A stretch of 27,313 nt of DNA, from positions 1 through 27,313 of the forward strand of contig JAFGJS010000140.1 of the NCBI GenBank assembly GCA_016928995.1, in the 5' to 3' direction. A program made the position numbers and the translations under genes. The DNA is from Candidatus Sumerlaeota bacterium (GTDB taxonomy: Bacteria; Sumerlaeota; Sumerlaeia; JAFGJS01). Positions 1 to 8,913 of the stretch are shown in pieces (position 1 is the stretch's first letter; every line of letters starts with the position of its first letter). The notes under the pieces were generated by a model. That model ran no database searches, was not told the DNA's origin, and saw nothing but the letters and a program-made list of their open reading frames with translations.

Positions 1-420
1 AGCCGGTTCGAGAAGCGGCTGACCGGCGTGAGCGCGTCGGGCAGCGTGCGACCTGGGCTATCGCGGGTACGGCTACGCCGATCCATGCGACGTGCAGGTC
101 GTCCAACGGCGGCGCAAAGGGATTTCGCGCGCGCTGCGGCGCTGGTGGAAGCGGCGCAGCGCCATCGAGCCGGTGATCGGCCACGTCAAATCCGAAAGCC
201 GGATGGAACGCGACTGCCTGGTCGGCGTGATGGGCGACAAACTCAACGTGATCCTTGCGGCCTGCGGCTTCAACCTGCGCAAACTGATGCGGGGTTCGCC
301 GATTTTTTGCGCTTTTTGCTTCTCGCGTGGTCTTTGTTCCAGCGCCTTATGGCTCGCTTCCGGCCGATTGGAGCTTTTCTCAACCGTTCAGGACGCCTTC
401 AGCGGTCTTCAACGGCTTGA
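1..420 (+). pseudogene. IS5-family transposase, C-terminal remnant with two frameshifts
   Basis: This is the end of a DDE transposase of IS5 type, cut by the left window edge. The frame starting at base 2 gives, from about base 45, a 'DLGYRGYGYAD' motif followed by 'RRRSAIEPVIGHVKSESRME' and 'LNVILAACGFNLRKLMR', which is the usual C-terminal catalytic-Glu region of these enzymes. The flanking coding sense is in frame 1: 'RFEKRLTGVSA' before it and 'FADFLRFLLLAWSLFQRLMA' after it. So one shift lies near bases 30-50 and a compensating one near 285-297, around a GGGG run. The protein cannot be made intact unless the shifts are sequencing errors. I saw no terminal inverted repeat downstream. The family call is from recognised motifs; the exact IS is unknown. 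Confidence 0.8.
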
Positions 421-594
421 CAGTCTAATCGGATTCGCGCCACAAGCGTTTTTCAGCATCGACTACACAATGACGAAGATAAATGTGACCAGAATTTTGG
501 CAGGTATCGCCCTGAAACAAAACAAAAACATAGCTGGAATGAAGCAATCCAGTAGCTTATCAATGTTGATGTAAACGACTGATAATCTTGGATA

Positions 595-687
595 TGGCGG
601 AGAGGGCGGGATTCGAACCCGCGGATACGGTTTACCCGCATCAACAGATTAGCAATCTGCCGCCTTCAGCCACTCGGCCACCTCTCC
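595..687 (-). tRNA. tRNA-Ser (anticodon GCU)
   Basis: Read on the minus strand, the gene begins GGAGAGG and ends CCTCTCC-G-CCA, so the acceptor stem is seven perfect pairs and CCA is encoded (bases 597-595). The anticodon loop contains GCT at 653-651, which reads AGC/AGU serine codons. A long variable arm of class II type lies between the anticodon stem and the 'GGGTTCGAATCCC' T arm. The length of 93 bases is normal for tRNA-Ser. No other tRNA is adjacent. Confidence 0.96.
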
Positions 688-708
688 GCATTTTATGAGG
701 TTGTGTGA

Positions 709-743
709 TGGCGGGTTCGCCCCGCCAGGCTGAACGCGTTTTT
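709..743 (+). other. small hairpin followed by a T-rich run upstream of hisI
   Basis: TGGCGGG (709-715) and CCCGCCA (721-727) form a 7-bp stem with a TTCGC loop. A run of T bases follows about ten bases later (738-743). It lies between the minus-strand tRNA-Ser and plus-strand hisI. The stem-to-T spacing is too long for a classic terminator and there is no plus-strand gene just upstream, so the role is unclear. Confidence 0.25.
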
Positions 744-920
744 TATTGGCAAACAAGGCTGCGATTCTTAATTCCGCCGATTACAAAGAGCAAGCAAAAA
801 AACAACGGCGCGTGATTTCCTGCGGGGATCTTGAGGCTTGACTTTGACCGCTGATCCGGGAACGATTCGCCTTCCAAAGCCGCGTTGGTGGCGGCTTCGA
901 TTGTGCATAAGGATGAGACG

Positions 921-1382
921 ATGACGGAATCCAATATTGTATTTGCTGATCGCAATGATAGAAGAGCTGTGGAAGAAGGCGTGAAATTCGCTCCAAAGTT
1001 CGACGAAAACGGCCTGATTCCGGCGGTGACGACGGACTATCAAACCGGTGAATTGCTGATGCAGGCCTTCATGAATGCGGAGGCGCTCAAGCGCACGATT
1101 GAACTGGGCGAGGCGGTGTATTGGAGCCGCAGCCGCCAGGAAATCTGGCACAAAGGCGCGACCAGCGGCATGGTTCAGAAGGTGCGCGAAATCCGCACCG
1201 ATTGCGATCAGGATTGCATCTGGCTGCGTGTCGAGATGATCGGCGGGGCCTGCTGCCACACCGGTTACCGTTCCTGTTTCTATCGCAGCGTCCCCGTCGG
1301 CGGCGATCCGGCAGGCGAAATCGATATGCAGTTCGAAGAGAGTCAGAAGGTCTTCGATCCCAATAAGGTTTATGGGAAGTAA
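921..1382 (+). CDS. hisI: phosphoribosyl-AMP cyclohydrolase
   Basis: HisI opens the adenine ring of phosphoribosyl-AMP in the third step of cytosolic histidine synthesis. The 153-residue protein carries the family signature: 'RTDCDQDC' (residues 92-99), giving the D-x-D-x-D magnesium ligands D94, D96 and D98, and '[11 protein letters not shown]' (111-121), giving the zinc cysteines with C95. The start chosen is ATG 921, with AAGGA at 909-913 seven bases upstream; an ATG at 885 in the same frame has no good ribosome site. There is no HisE domain, so this is the single-function form. The N-terminus is about 20-30 residues longer than compact HisI proteins. No other his gene is in the window. 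It lies 76 bases ahead of asnA on the same strand, so the two may be co-transcribed. Confidence 0.95.
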   Translation: MTESNIVFADRNDRRAVEEGVKFAPKFDENGLIPAVTTDYQTGELLMQAFMNAEALKRTIELGEAVYWSRSRQEIWHKGATSGMVQKVREIRTDCDQDCIWLRVEMIGGACCHTGYRSCFYRSVPVGGDPAGEIDMQFEESQKVFDPNKVYGK

Positions 1383-1458
1383 TGCAAGTTCCGGTATAAC
1401 GTGAGGTAAAGGCCAGAATTGGCGCGCGATCACAAACCAAGAAAAGGATGATCAACCG

Positions 1459-2499
1459 ATGACAGCGAATCTGTTTATTCCGGATGGCTACAGCTCTTTG
1501 CTCAATGTACAGCAGACGGAAAGAGCGATCATGCTGATCAAGGACTTCTTTCAAACCAACCTGGCCTTCGAATTGAATCTGGCAAGAGTCACTGCGCCGC
1601 TTTTTGTCGAAGGCGGGACCGGGATCAACGACGATTTGAACGGCATTGAAAAGCCCGCCTCTTTCGCGGTGTCCGGCATGGATGGCGCGCGTGTGGAAAT
1701 CGTGCAGTCGCTGGCCAAATGGAAACGAATGATGCTGGCTGATCTGGGCGTCGAGCGCCATGCCGGCATTTACGCGGATATGAACGCGATTCGCCCGGAT
1801 GACAAGATCGACAACACGCATTCCATCTATGTCGATCAGTGGGATTGGGAGCAGGTGATTGCGGCGGAAGACCGGGACCTTGATTATTTGAAGCGGATCG
1901 TTCGCAAGATCTATGACGTTATCCGCCGGACGGAAAAGTATATCAGCTACGAATACTCCATGATCGAGAGCATGCTCCCGGAGCACATCCATTTTATTCA
2001 CTCCGAGGAACTGGAGGCGATGTATCCGGACGCGACGCCCAATGAAAGGGAGAAGCGGATCTGCAAGGAGCACGGCGCCGTCTTCATCATCGGCATCGGC
2101 GGTCCGCTGAAAAACAGCGAATATCATGACGGCCGGGCGCCAGATTACGATGACTGGATCACGCCGACCGTCAACGGCTATAAGGGCTTGAACGGCGATA
2201 TTTTTGTGTACAATCCCGTGTTGGATTCCGCCTTTGAACTTTCCTCGATGGGCATCCGTGTGAGCAAGGACAGTCTGATTCAACAGCTGGAAATCCGAAA
2301 GCTGACGGAGCGGAAGGAATTATTTTTCCATCAGCGGCTATTGAATGGCGAGCTGCCTCTTTCCATCGGCGGCGGGATCGGGCAGTCCCGCCTCTGTATG
2401 CTTTATCTGAAGAAGGCGCACATCGGCGAGATCCAAGCGTCCATCTGGCCTAAGGCGATGCGGGAAGAATGCCGTCAGCATAATGTTTTTCTCTTATAG
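1459..2499 (+). CDS. asnA: aspartate--ammonia ligase (AsnA-type asparagine synthetase)
   Basis: AsnA makes asparagine from aspartate, ammonia and ATP in the cytosol; it is related to class II aminoacyl-tRNA synthetases. The 346-residue protein (family about 330) shows the expected blocks in order: 'LARVTAPLFV' and 'GINDDLNGIEKP' near the N-terminus, 'EIVQSLAKWKRMML', 'DMNAIRPDD', 'THSIYVDQWDWE', and C-terminal 'LSIGGGIGQSRLCMLYL', which is the motif-3-like Arg/Gly-rich ATP site. The ATG at 1459 is preceded by AAAAGGATG. The gene ends tail to tail with recQ and the two stop codons overlap the opposite gene by six bases, leaving no room for a separate terminator. hisI lies just upstream. Confidence 0.96.
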   Translation: MTANLFIPDGYSSLLNVQQTERAIMLIKDFFQTNLAFELNLARVTAPLFVEGGTGINDDLNGIEKPASFAVSGMDGARVEIVQSLAKWKRMMLADLGVERHAGIYADMNAIRPDDKIDNTHSIYVDQWDWEQVIAAEDRDLDYLKRIVRKIYDVIRRTEKYISYEYSMIESMLPEHIHFIHSEELEAMYPDATPNEREKRICKEHGAVFIIGIGGPLKNSEYHDGRAPDYDDWITPTVNGYKGLNGDIFVYNPVLDSAFELSSMGIRVSKDSLIQQLEIRKLTERKELFFHQRLLNGELPLSIGGGIGQSRLCMLYLKKAHIGEIQASIWPKAMREECRQHNVFLL

Positions 2500-4623
2500 C
2501 GATTCATCAGGATCGACGAGGCCGAGTTTAATCAGGCGGCTGCGAATCGCTCCACGAGAACGTCCGAATTTATTTGCGATTTCTTTGGGCGGCAGGCCGT
2601 CGTAAAACATTGCGCGGACGTTTTCATCTTCCTCCTTCGTCCATTTCGCTCCGCGCCGATTATTTGCGGGTGGCGCCTGCGGCTGCAGCGAATCAACTTG
2701 CCGTTTGAGTTTCTCGATGCTCCAAGCGCCATCATCTGGAACGATTTGCAGCTCGTGATGGCTCCGGTCATCATCAAGGCCGGCGTCAAAAGATAGGTTC
2801 GTGTCGAGGCTGTTGTTGCGGCAGTATTTGCGAATAACTTCGGTGAAGTCTTTTCCGTATTGTTTCAGCTTGCGTTCTCCGACGCCGGTGATTTGGATAA
2901 AATTATCGAGCGTGGCCGGACGGCGCCGGGCCATATCGCGCAGGGCAGCGTCGCCAAAGACCATGTATGGCGGGATGCGCTTGATCTCTGCGATTTCCTT
3001 GCACAACCGCCGCAGCTCTTTGTAAAGGCCGCGATCAACGCCGCTCCAATCGCGTTGATCCACGGCTTTGCGTTTTTCCGCGCGTGTTTTTCTCGTCACG
3101 GGTTTCGATAACTTTGGCGTTTCATTCGTTTCATCGCGCAACAGGAGCCAGCCTTTGGAAGTCACGGAGAGCTGATTGTACTCTCCAGTTTTGGCCAGAT
3201 AATCTTGCACGATGAGTTGTTCGGTCCAGTCGCGCACCTGCCGGTAGGGTTGATCGGCCAGCAGACCGTAGGTGCTGAGCGCATCGTGGCCGTTTTGCCG
3301 GATGCGCTCGTCATTGGAGCCGATCAGCACCTTGCAGGTGTAATCCGCGCCGAACATCTCCTTCAGCCGCACGACGCAGGACAGGATTTTTTGCGCGGCT
3401 TGCTTGGATTCTACCATGATTTCAAGCTCGCCGTGGCAAATGTCGCAGGCGCTGCAATTATCTCCGTCGAGCGTCTCCCCGAAATAGCCGATCAGGGAGC
3501 TATGGCGGCATGTGACTCCCGATGCGAAATTTTCCATGTCGCGCAGTTTATCGAGCGCGATCCGCCTCACTTCCAGATCCTCATGACTTTGTTCGATGAT
3601 GAAGCGCCACGTCGCAGCGTCGCGGCTTTGCCAGAGCAGACGGCACTCCGCCAGCAGACCATCGCGTCCTGCGCGGCCGGTTTCCTGCTGGTAATGCTCG
3701 ATGCTTTTCGGCAGGCCGGAATGAATCACGAAGCGGACGTTGGGCTTGTCGATGCCCATGCCAAAGGCGACAGTCGCGACGATGATCTGGACGCGGTCTT
3801 CGATGAAGTCCGTCTGGCTGCGTTTGCGCGCTTCGGCTTCCATGCCAGCATGATACGGCGCGGCTTTATAGCCCAGGCGCACCAGGCGTTCGGTCAACTC
3901 ATCCACGTCCTTGCGGCGGATGCAGTAGATGATGCCCGATTCGCCAGGGCGACGGTCGATGAGCTCCTTGATCTGCCTGACCGGATCGCTCTTGTGTTGC
4001 ACGGAGTAGTGGAGATTCGGGCGATGAAAAGAGCCGATTAAAACTTCCGGATCGCGCAGCTGCAATTGCCGGATGATGTCCTGGCGCACGTGATCGGTCG
4101 CCGTGGCGGTGAAGGCATGAATCGGGAGACCGGAAAAAATCTCGCGCAGACGGCTGAGCTGCGTGTATTCCGGCCGGAAATCGTGGCCCCACATGCTGAT
4201 GCAGTGCGCCTCGTCCACGGCGATCATGGCTGGACGCAGCTCGCGCAAAATTTCAGCAAACCCGTCCGATAGCAGACGTTCAGGTGAGACATAAAGCAGT
4301 TTCAGCGCGCCATTGCGGAGTTGCTCGAGCGTGGCGCGCCGCTCGTTCCAATCCTGCGAGCTGTCCAGGCGACCAGCAGGAACGCCGCATTGCGTCAGCG
4401 CATCGACCTGATCCTTCATCAACGCGATGAGCGGCGAGATCACGAGCGTTGTGCCATCCAGAGCGACTGCCGGAGCCTGGAAACAGAGCGATTTTCCGCC
4501 GCCCGTGGGCAGCACGACCAGTGAATCGCGTCCGGACAGCGCCGCCTGGATCGCCTCATGCTGCAATGGACGCAGGCTCTCGAATCCCCAGTATTTCTTC
4601 AGTACTGTTTGGATGCGGTGCAT
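2494..4623 (-). CDS. recQ: ATP-dependent DNA helicase RecQ with C-terminal HTH-like extension
   Basis: RecQ unwinds DNA 3' to 5' in recombination and replication repair. Counting from a possible upstream ATG at 4719, Walker A 'PTGGGKS' is at residues 71-77 and the DEAH box at 169-172. After the helicase core come four zinc-type cysteines ('CRHSSL' and 'CSACDIC'), the RQC region, and an HRDC domain ('LYKELRRLCKEIA' to 'KYGKDFTEVI'). The last 50 or so residues add a 'WTKEEDENVRAMF...IANKFGRSRGAIRSRL' module, which looks like a SANT/GcrA-type HTH. I prefer the ATG at 4623 because 'MHRIQTVLKKYWGFESLRPLQ' matches usual RecQ N-termini and the 96 bases upstream are A+T rich. Neither start has a good ribosome site, so 4719 remains possible. 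Confidence 0.95.
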   Translation of the reverse strand: MHRIQTVLKKYWGFESLRPLQHEAIQAALSGRDSLVVLPTGGGKSLCFQAPAVALDGTTLVISPLIALMKDQVDALTQCGVPAGRLDSSQDWNERRATLEQLRNGALKLLYVSPERLLSDGFAEILRELRPAMIAVDEAHCISMWGHDFRPEYTQLSRLREIFSGLPIHAFTATATDHVRQDIIRQLQLRDPEVLIGSFHRPNLHYSVQHKSDPVRQIKELIDRRPGESGIIYCIRRKDVDELTERLVRLGYKAAPYHAGMEAEARKRSQTDFIEDRVQIIVATVAFGMGIDKPNVRFVIHSGLPKSIEHYQQETGRAGRDGLLAECRLLWQSRDAATWRFIIEQSHEDLEVRRIALDKLRDMENFASGVTCRHSSLIGYFGETLDGDNCSACDICHGELEIMVESKQAAQKILSCVVRLKEMFGADYTCKVLIGSNDERIRQNGHDALSTYGLLADQPYRQVRDWTEQLIVQDYLAKTGEYNQLSVTSKGWLLLRDETNETPKLSKPVTRKTRAEKRKAVDQRDWSGVDRGLYKELRRLCKEIAEIKRIPPYMVFGDAALRDMARRRPATLDNFIQITGVGERKLKQYGKDFTEVIRKYCRNNSLDTNLSFDAGLDDDRSHHELQIVPDDGAWSIEKLKRQVDSLQPQAPPANNRRGAKWTKEEDENVRAMFYDGLPPKEIANKFGRSRGAIRSRLIKLGLVDPDESL

Positions 4624-4936
4624 AATTAATGGTAAATCTTTCAAATCGGAAAAGCAGTTGAATCTATCCATCAACTGATGACTGGTCAACCAGCTATTGA
4701 GCGATTCCATGTGTGGCATTTTTGCATGCTTGAATCAAGTAATCTGCGTCGTTTTGGCGCACCTGCATCAATAATGGAATTTTAGATCCTCCATCAAATT
4801 TTATATACAACTGATATTAAAAGAGATGGGCTATCACTAGATTAACAATTTTATGAAATCGATTTTGGTATGGTACTTGTTTCTACAATTCAACAAGCGG
4901 GTATTTCATGCGGGTATTCTTTTTGAGGAGCCGAAT
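4624..4936. other. divergent intergenic region between recQ and htrA
   Basis: This A+T-rich stretch separates the divergent recQ and htrA genes and must hold both promoters. Part of it is open in frame with both genes (upstream extensions to 4719 and 4853) but I see no ribosome site for those longer starts. I could not pick a -35/-10 pair with good spacing on either strand, so no promoter is called. No other gene or RNA is visible. Confidence 0.5.
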
Positions 4937-6478
4937 ATGAGACGCAAGTTCAATCCGAATAGTTATTTCCTGGCGTTATTCGCGACAATCGCCGCAGGTT
5001 TGATGGCCGGTTTGTGGATCGGCGCCGAGGAAACGACCGGCTATGAGCCGTTAACGCAAAACACATTCATCGACGTGGCCAAGACGGTGCGGCCGGCCGT
5101 GGTCAGCATCAAGGTGCAGCCAGGCCGGACGGCCCTGGAACAGCAAGAGGCGAAGCCGTTGGATGAGATTGATCCGCAGGAATTGCTCCAGGAGAACTCT
5201 CCATTTTTCCGCTATCATAATTTCCCCAATCGACAATTTAGCGTACCCGACATGGATCCGGAGATGCTGTTGCCGCGCCAAGCCGGTTCCGGCGTCGTCA
5301 TCCGCGCTGACGGCTATATCATCACAAACACTCACGTGATCGGTCAGGCGCAGGATGGCGGCGACATCACCGTGGAATTAAACGACGGGCGCTCATTCGG
5401 CGGAGACGCGGTCGAGATTGTGGGCATGGATCCGCTGACGGACGTGGCGGTGCTGAAGATCGACGCAAAAGACCTGCCATACGTGGAATGGGGCGACAGC
5501 GAAGAATTGCAACCGGGTCAATGGGTGCTGGCTATCGGCGATCCGATGGAGTTGCGCAATTCCGTGACGCAGGGCATTGTGAGCGCGATTGGACGCGACC
5601 TGGGCAACAGTCTGGTTTCCGATTACATCCAAACGACGGCGATCATCAATCCGGGCAACAGCGGCGGGGCGCTGGTCGATCTGCATAAACGGCTGGTGGG
5701 CATCAACGTGCTGATTGTCAGCAACAACCACCGGTGGCAGGGCGTGGCATTCACAATTCCGAGCAACACGGCGCGCGATGTGGCGGAGGCGCTCATCAAG
5801 CACGGCAAGGTGCGGCGAGGCTTTGTCGGCGTCACGATGGCCGATTTATCGCGTCAGTTGAAAACACAATTGGGATACGACGGCGACGGCGTTGTCGCGC
5901 GCGAAATTTTGCCGGAAGGGCCTGCTGCCGTGGCTGGCATCCAGCCCGGCGATGTGATTGCGGAAATTAACGGCACGGCGATTGAAGATCCTGCGGCGTT
6001 GTTGCGCGTGGTGGCTTCGCTGCCCGTGGATGAAAAGGCTCAGATGAAAGTTTTCCGCGATGGAGAATTTCAGACGCTCGATGTGGCCATCGCTGAACGC
6101 CCGGAGGACGAGATGGCCTGGACCAAGGCGCGCAAGGCGCAAATGACGCCGAAAATCGAACCGGAGCCGAAGATCCTCGACACGCCGCTGCCTATCGGCG
6201 AAAAGGCCCGGCTGGGCGTCCGGGTGGAGCCGGTGACGGATTCCATGCTGCCGGATGCGGATAACGAAGCCCTGAAGATCGTGGAGGTGCTGCCTGGATC
6301 CAAGGCCGAGCAAATAGACCTGAATGTGGGCGATGTCATCTACGAAATCAACGGCCAGCGCGTACGCACATTGCAGGATGTGACGGATGCGCTGGACGCG
6401 AATCCGAATGGATTGAGCATTAAGTGCCACAATGAGGCTCAGCGTGGAGCGAAGAGCCTGCTCCAGCAGTGGCGGTGA
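4937..6478 (+). CDS. DegP/HtrA-family periplasmic serine protease with two PDZ domains
   Basis: Deg proteases degrade or refold damaged envelope proteins. The 513-residue product has an N-terminal signal/anchor (residues about 9-28), a trypsin-like domain with the full triad H133 ('TNTHVIG'), D169 ('PLTDVAVL') and S242 ('NPGNSGGAL'), then PDZ1 (about 293-385, starting 'RRGFVGV') and PDZ2 (about 423-505, starting 'ARLGVRV'). Length and layout match Do-type enzymes. ATG 4937 is chosen because GAGGAG sits at 4925-4930, six bases upstream, and the signal peptide follows directly; an in-frame ATG at 4853 would add 28 residues without a ribosome site. It is 120 bases upstream of the first Bat-cluster-like gene on the same strand, so a shared envelope-stress role is plausible. 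Confidence 0.95.
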   Translation: MRRKFNPNSYFLALFATIAAGLMAGLWIGAEETTGYEPLTQNTFIDVAKTVRPAVVSIKVQPGRTALEQQEAKPLDEIDPQELLQENSPFFRYHNFPNRQFSVPDMDPEMLLPRQAGSGVVIRADGYIITNTHVIGQAQDGGDITVELNDGRSFGGDAVEIVGMDPLTDVAVLKIDAKDLPYVEWGDSEELQPGQWVLAIGDPMELRNSVTQGIVSAIGRDLGNSLVSDYIQTTAIINPGNSGGALVDLHKRLVGINVLIVSNNHRWQGVAFTIPSNTARDVAEALIKHGKVRRGFVGVTMADLSRQLKTQLGYDGDGVVAREILPEGPAAVAGIQPGDVIAEINGTAIEDPAALLRVVASLPVDEKAQMKVFRDGEFQTLDVAIAERPEDEMAWTKARKAQMTPKIEPEPKILDTPLPIGEKARLGVRVEPVTDSMLPDADNEALKIVEVLPGSKAEQIDLNVGDVIYEINGQRVRTLQDVTDALDANPNGLSIKCHNEAQRGAKSLLQQWR

Positions 6479-6598
6479 AAAAAACAGGGTTCGAGAGAGC
6501 CTGCGGAAATTGATCATTGACATTGACCAGGCGCAAGAAAGTCGTCAACATTCCACAAATAAACACAGTTGCATTTTGAGCAAAGCGAGGATTGTGGA

Positions 6599-7648
6599 AT
6601 GAAACGCTGGATGGCAGTGGCTTTGCTGTTGAGCGCGTTGGCGGGATTGCGCGCAGCGGCGCAAACGACAGTGACGGCGGCAGGGCCGGTTCTTCCTCCG
6701 CCTGCGGACTATGTCGCGTTGAACGGTTTTGAGGGAAATCCGACATCCGTGACGCTGGACGAAAATGTGGTGTATTTTATCCAGATGTCCTGGCGCGGCG
6801 CGGCGGATCGGTTCCAGTTGGACGGCGGAGCCAGTCCGCAGCTGATGGAATTGGAGAATCTGCGTCTCGTGCGGCAGATGCCGGTGGTGACGGAGCGCGT
6901 CTCCGACGACAGGATGAGCGTGACCTATCGCTATCTTTTGAAGCCCGAAACCGTCGGAACGGCGAGCGTTGGGCGCATATACTTCAACGTGCAGGACACC
7001 GCGACCCGGATTCCGCAACCGCGCGAGTTGGAAAAGTGCGAGCTTCAGGTCAAGGCGGTGGTTCAGCCTGTTGCGGTGGAAAAAACGCCTCTGCCGGATC
7101 CGCCGAAAGCGGAAAAATCTCCCTCCAGCGGCGTCCTCAGCCATCTCTGGAATCCAGATATCCGTTGGCAGCGTTATGCGCTCTGGGGCGGCATTGCAGT
7201 CGTTGTTTTGCTGGCGGCAGTGGCGTTGCTGGCCCAATTTGGCGGAGGAAAAGCGAGTTTTGAAGTGGATGAACATAACGGCGCCCCGTTCGAACGCTTT
7301 GAGGCGGAACTCGTAGTGTTGCAGCGGAAGATCAATGAGCGGGAATACCTGGATTTATACGTCAAATCGCGGGATTGGTTCCGCAAACTGGCCGCCGCGG
7401 CGATTAATGAGCCGGCTTTGCGGCGAGGGACATCAGCGGATGTGAAGCAGCGCTTGCAGTCCTCGAAACTGCCGGCTGACTTTGTCGAGCAGCTGCTCAG
7501 TTTGCTGGAGACCGCGGACCACTGCATCGCGACGAAAAACTTTCCGCCATACGAGGAACAGATGGCGTTTTATAAGGACTGCCGCGCCTTGATCCGTGTC
7601 GCGAATGATCTCGTGAAGATTGCAAGCACGGAAGAATCTCCGGGCTGA
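6599..7648 (+). CDS. BatD-like/DUF4381-like single-pass membrane protein
   Basis: The 349-residue protein has a signal peptide (1-21, 'MKRWMAVALLLSALAGLRAA'), a beta-rich exported part (about 22-190), one membrane helix (about 193-215) and a cytosolic helical domain. The C-terminal segment 'YLDLYVKSRDWFRKLAAAA...TSADVKQRL' follows the same pattern as the C-terminus of the second BatD-like protein at 9.9 kb and of BatD at 14.1 kb. ATG 6599 is chosen because GAGGA ends seven bases upstream; an in-frame start at 6569 would bury the signal peptide. It sits 274 bases upstream of moxR on the same strand. The role is inferred from context: a membrane partner of the MoxR/VWA system. No enzyme motif is visible, and the family name is tentative. 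Confidence 0.75.
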   Translation: MKRWMAVALLLSALAGLRAAAQTTVTAAGPVLPPPADYVALNGFEGNPTSVTLDENVVYFIQMSWRGAADRFQLDGGASPQLMELENLRLVRQMPVVTERVSDDRMSVTYRYLLKPETVGTASVGRIYFNVQDTATRIPQPRELEKCELQVKAVVQPVAVEKTPLPDPPKAEKSPSSGVLSHLWNPDIRWQRYALWGGIAVVVLLAAVALLAQFGGGKASFEVDEHNGAPFERFEAELVVLQRKINEREYLDLYVKSRDWFRKLAAAAINEPALRRGTSADVKQRLQSSKLPADFVEQLLSLLETADHCIATKNFPPYEEQMAFYKDCRALIRVANDLVKIASTEESPG

Positions 7649-7770
7649 TGTTGTTCTCAACGGTCCGTGTGGGACGCGATGAAGGGTTTGCTTCCCTGAT
7701 CCAAACAAACAAATGGCGAAAAGGCGGCGCAGATCGGCCCTGATGCGGGCATTTCTACGGAAGGAATGAC

Positions 7771-7878
7771 ATGCTCTTCGCATCAGACGAATTCAACGCC
7801 GGAAGCGTGAGAAGGAAAACTCGAAATAGAATTAAATTCCGAAAATTCATCATAGCGGGCGCATATTCCAATCGTTGA
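7771..7878 (+). CDS. possible 35-residue peptide in the moxR leader
   Basis: In the 274-base gap before moxR there is an ATG at 7771 with an AAGGA ribosome site (7761-7765) five bases upstream. It opens a 35-codon reading frame ending TGA at 7878, rich in Arg and Lys. I do not recognise it. It could be a translated leader peptide or a chance ORF; the only support is the ribosome site. Confidence 0.2.
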   Translation: MLFASDEFNAGSVRRKTRNRIKFRKFIIAGAYSNR

Positions 7879-7922
7879 AATATGGGCTGGAACGCTGAAT
7901 TTTTCAACAGGAAGGACAAACG

Positions 7923-8912
7923 ATGGACGCGGGAATTCAACAACTGACGGATGAGGTGCAGCGGGAGCATGAACTGATCCGGCGCATGCAGGATCAACTG
8001 CACCGGGTGGTCATCGGGCAAAAACAAATGATCGACCGGCTGCTGATGGGGCTGCTATGCAACGGCCATATTCTGCTGGAGGGAGTGCCGGGATTGGCCA
8101 AGACGCTGACGGTTTCGGCGCTGGCCCAGACGATCAACACGGGATTCCAGCGGATTCAGTTCACGCCGGATTTGCTGCCCGCGGACTTGATCGGGACCAT
8201 GATCTATCAGCAGAAAACCGGCGACTTCGTGGTGAAGAAGGGTCCGATTTTCTCCAACGTGATTCTGGCGGATGAGATCAACCGCGCTCCGGCCAAGGTC
8301 CAGAGCGCGCTGCTCGAGGCGATGCAGGAACGGCAGATCAGCATCGGCGAGGAAACATTCAAACTGGAAGAGCCCTTCATTGTGCTCGCCACGCAGAACC
8401 CGATTGAACAGGAAGGAACGTATCCCCTGCCCGAAGCGCAGGTGGACCGTTTCATGTTCAAGGTTTTGGTGACCTATCCATCCGTCGAGGAAGAGCGGAC
8501 GATCCTGGATCGCTTCTTCGAAATTCAGGAGACGCATCTGGAGCCGCAATGCGAGCCGGCTGACATCTTCCGCGCGCGCAAGCTGGTGCGGAGCATTTAC
8601 ATCGAGGACAAGGTGAAGGACTACATCGTGCGGCTGGTGAACGCCACGCGGCAGCCGAAAGGCGCTGGCGCTGATGCGGTGGAAAACCTGATCGACTTCG
8701 GCGCATCGCCGCGCGCTTCGATTTACCTCATGCTGGCTTCCAAGGCGCACGCCTTCCTGCGCGGCCGGGCCTATGTGACGCCGGACGACGTGAAGAGCAT
8801 CGGCCCGGACGTCCTGCGGCATCGGGTGATTTTATCCTACGAAGCCGAAGCGGAGGAGATGACGCCGGACATGGTGGTGCGAAAAATCTTCGACCAGGTG
8901 GAAACGCCGTAA
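7923..8912 (+). CDS. MoxR-family AAA+ ATPase
   Basis: MoxR ATPases are chaperone-like AAA+ proteins that usually work with VWA-domain proteins encoded next door. The 329-residue protein shows the MoxR-type Walker A 'GVPGLAKT' (54-61, K60), Walker B 'VILADEINR' (113-121, D117/E118), sensor 1 'ATQNP' (156-160, N159) and the subgroup hallmark 'EGTYPLPEAQVDRF' (164-177). A C-terminal AAA lid follows. The start is fixed by AGGAAGGA six bases before ATG 7923. It heads the DUF58-BatA-BatB-BatC-BatD-BatE genes, as in Bacteroidetes and spirochaete aerotolerance operons. A 118-base gap with an inverted repeat separates it from the DUF58 gene. Confidence 0.95.
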   Translation: MDAGIQQLTDEVQREHELIRRMQDQLHRVVIGQKQMIDRLLMGLLCNGHILLEGVPGLAKTLTVSALAQTINTGFQRIQFTPDLLPADLIGTMIYQQKTGDFVVKKGPIFSNVILADEINRAPAKVQSALLEAMQERQISIGEETFKLEEPFIVLATQNPIEQEGTYPLPEAQVDRFMFKVLVTYPSVEEERTILDRFFEIQETHLEPQCEPADIFRARKLVRSIYIEDKVKDYIVRLVNATRQPKGAGADAVENLIDFGASPRASIYLMLASKAHAFLRGRAYVTPDDVKSIGPDVLRHRVILSYEAEAEEMTPDMVVRKIFDQVETP

Positions 8913-8913
8913 T

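Noticed and set aside
1087-2283. A 398-codon minus-strand open frame over hisI and asnA
   Set aside because: Both plus-strand genes carry clear family motifs; the antisense frame shows His/Arg-rich shadow composition.
3205-4041. A 278-codon plus-strand open frame inside recQ
   Set aside because: It is antisense to the RecQ helicase core and RQC region, with no ribosome site or family motif.
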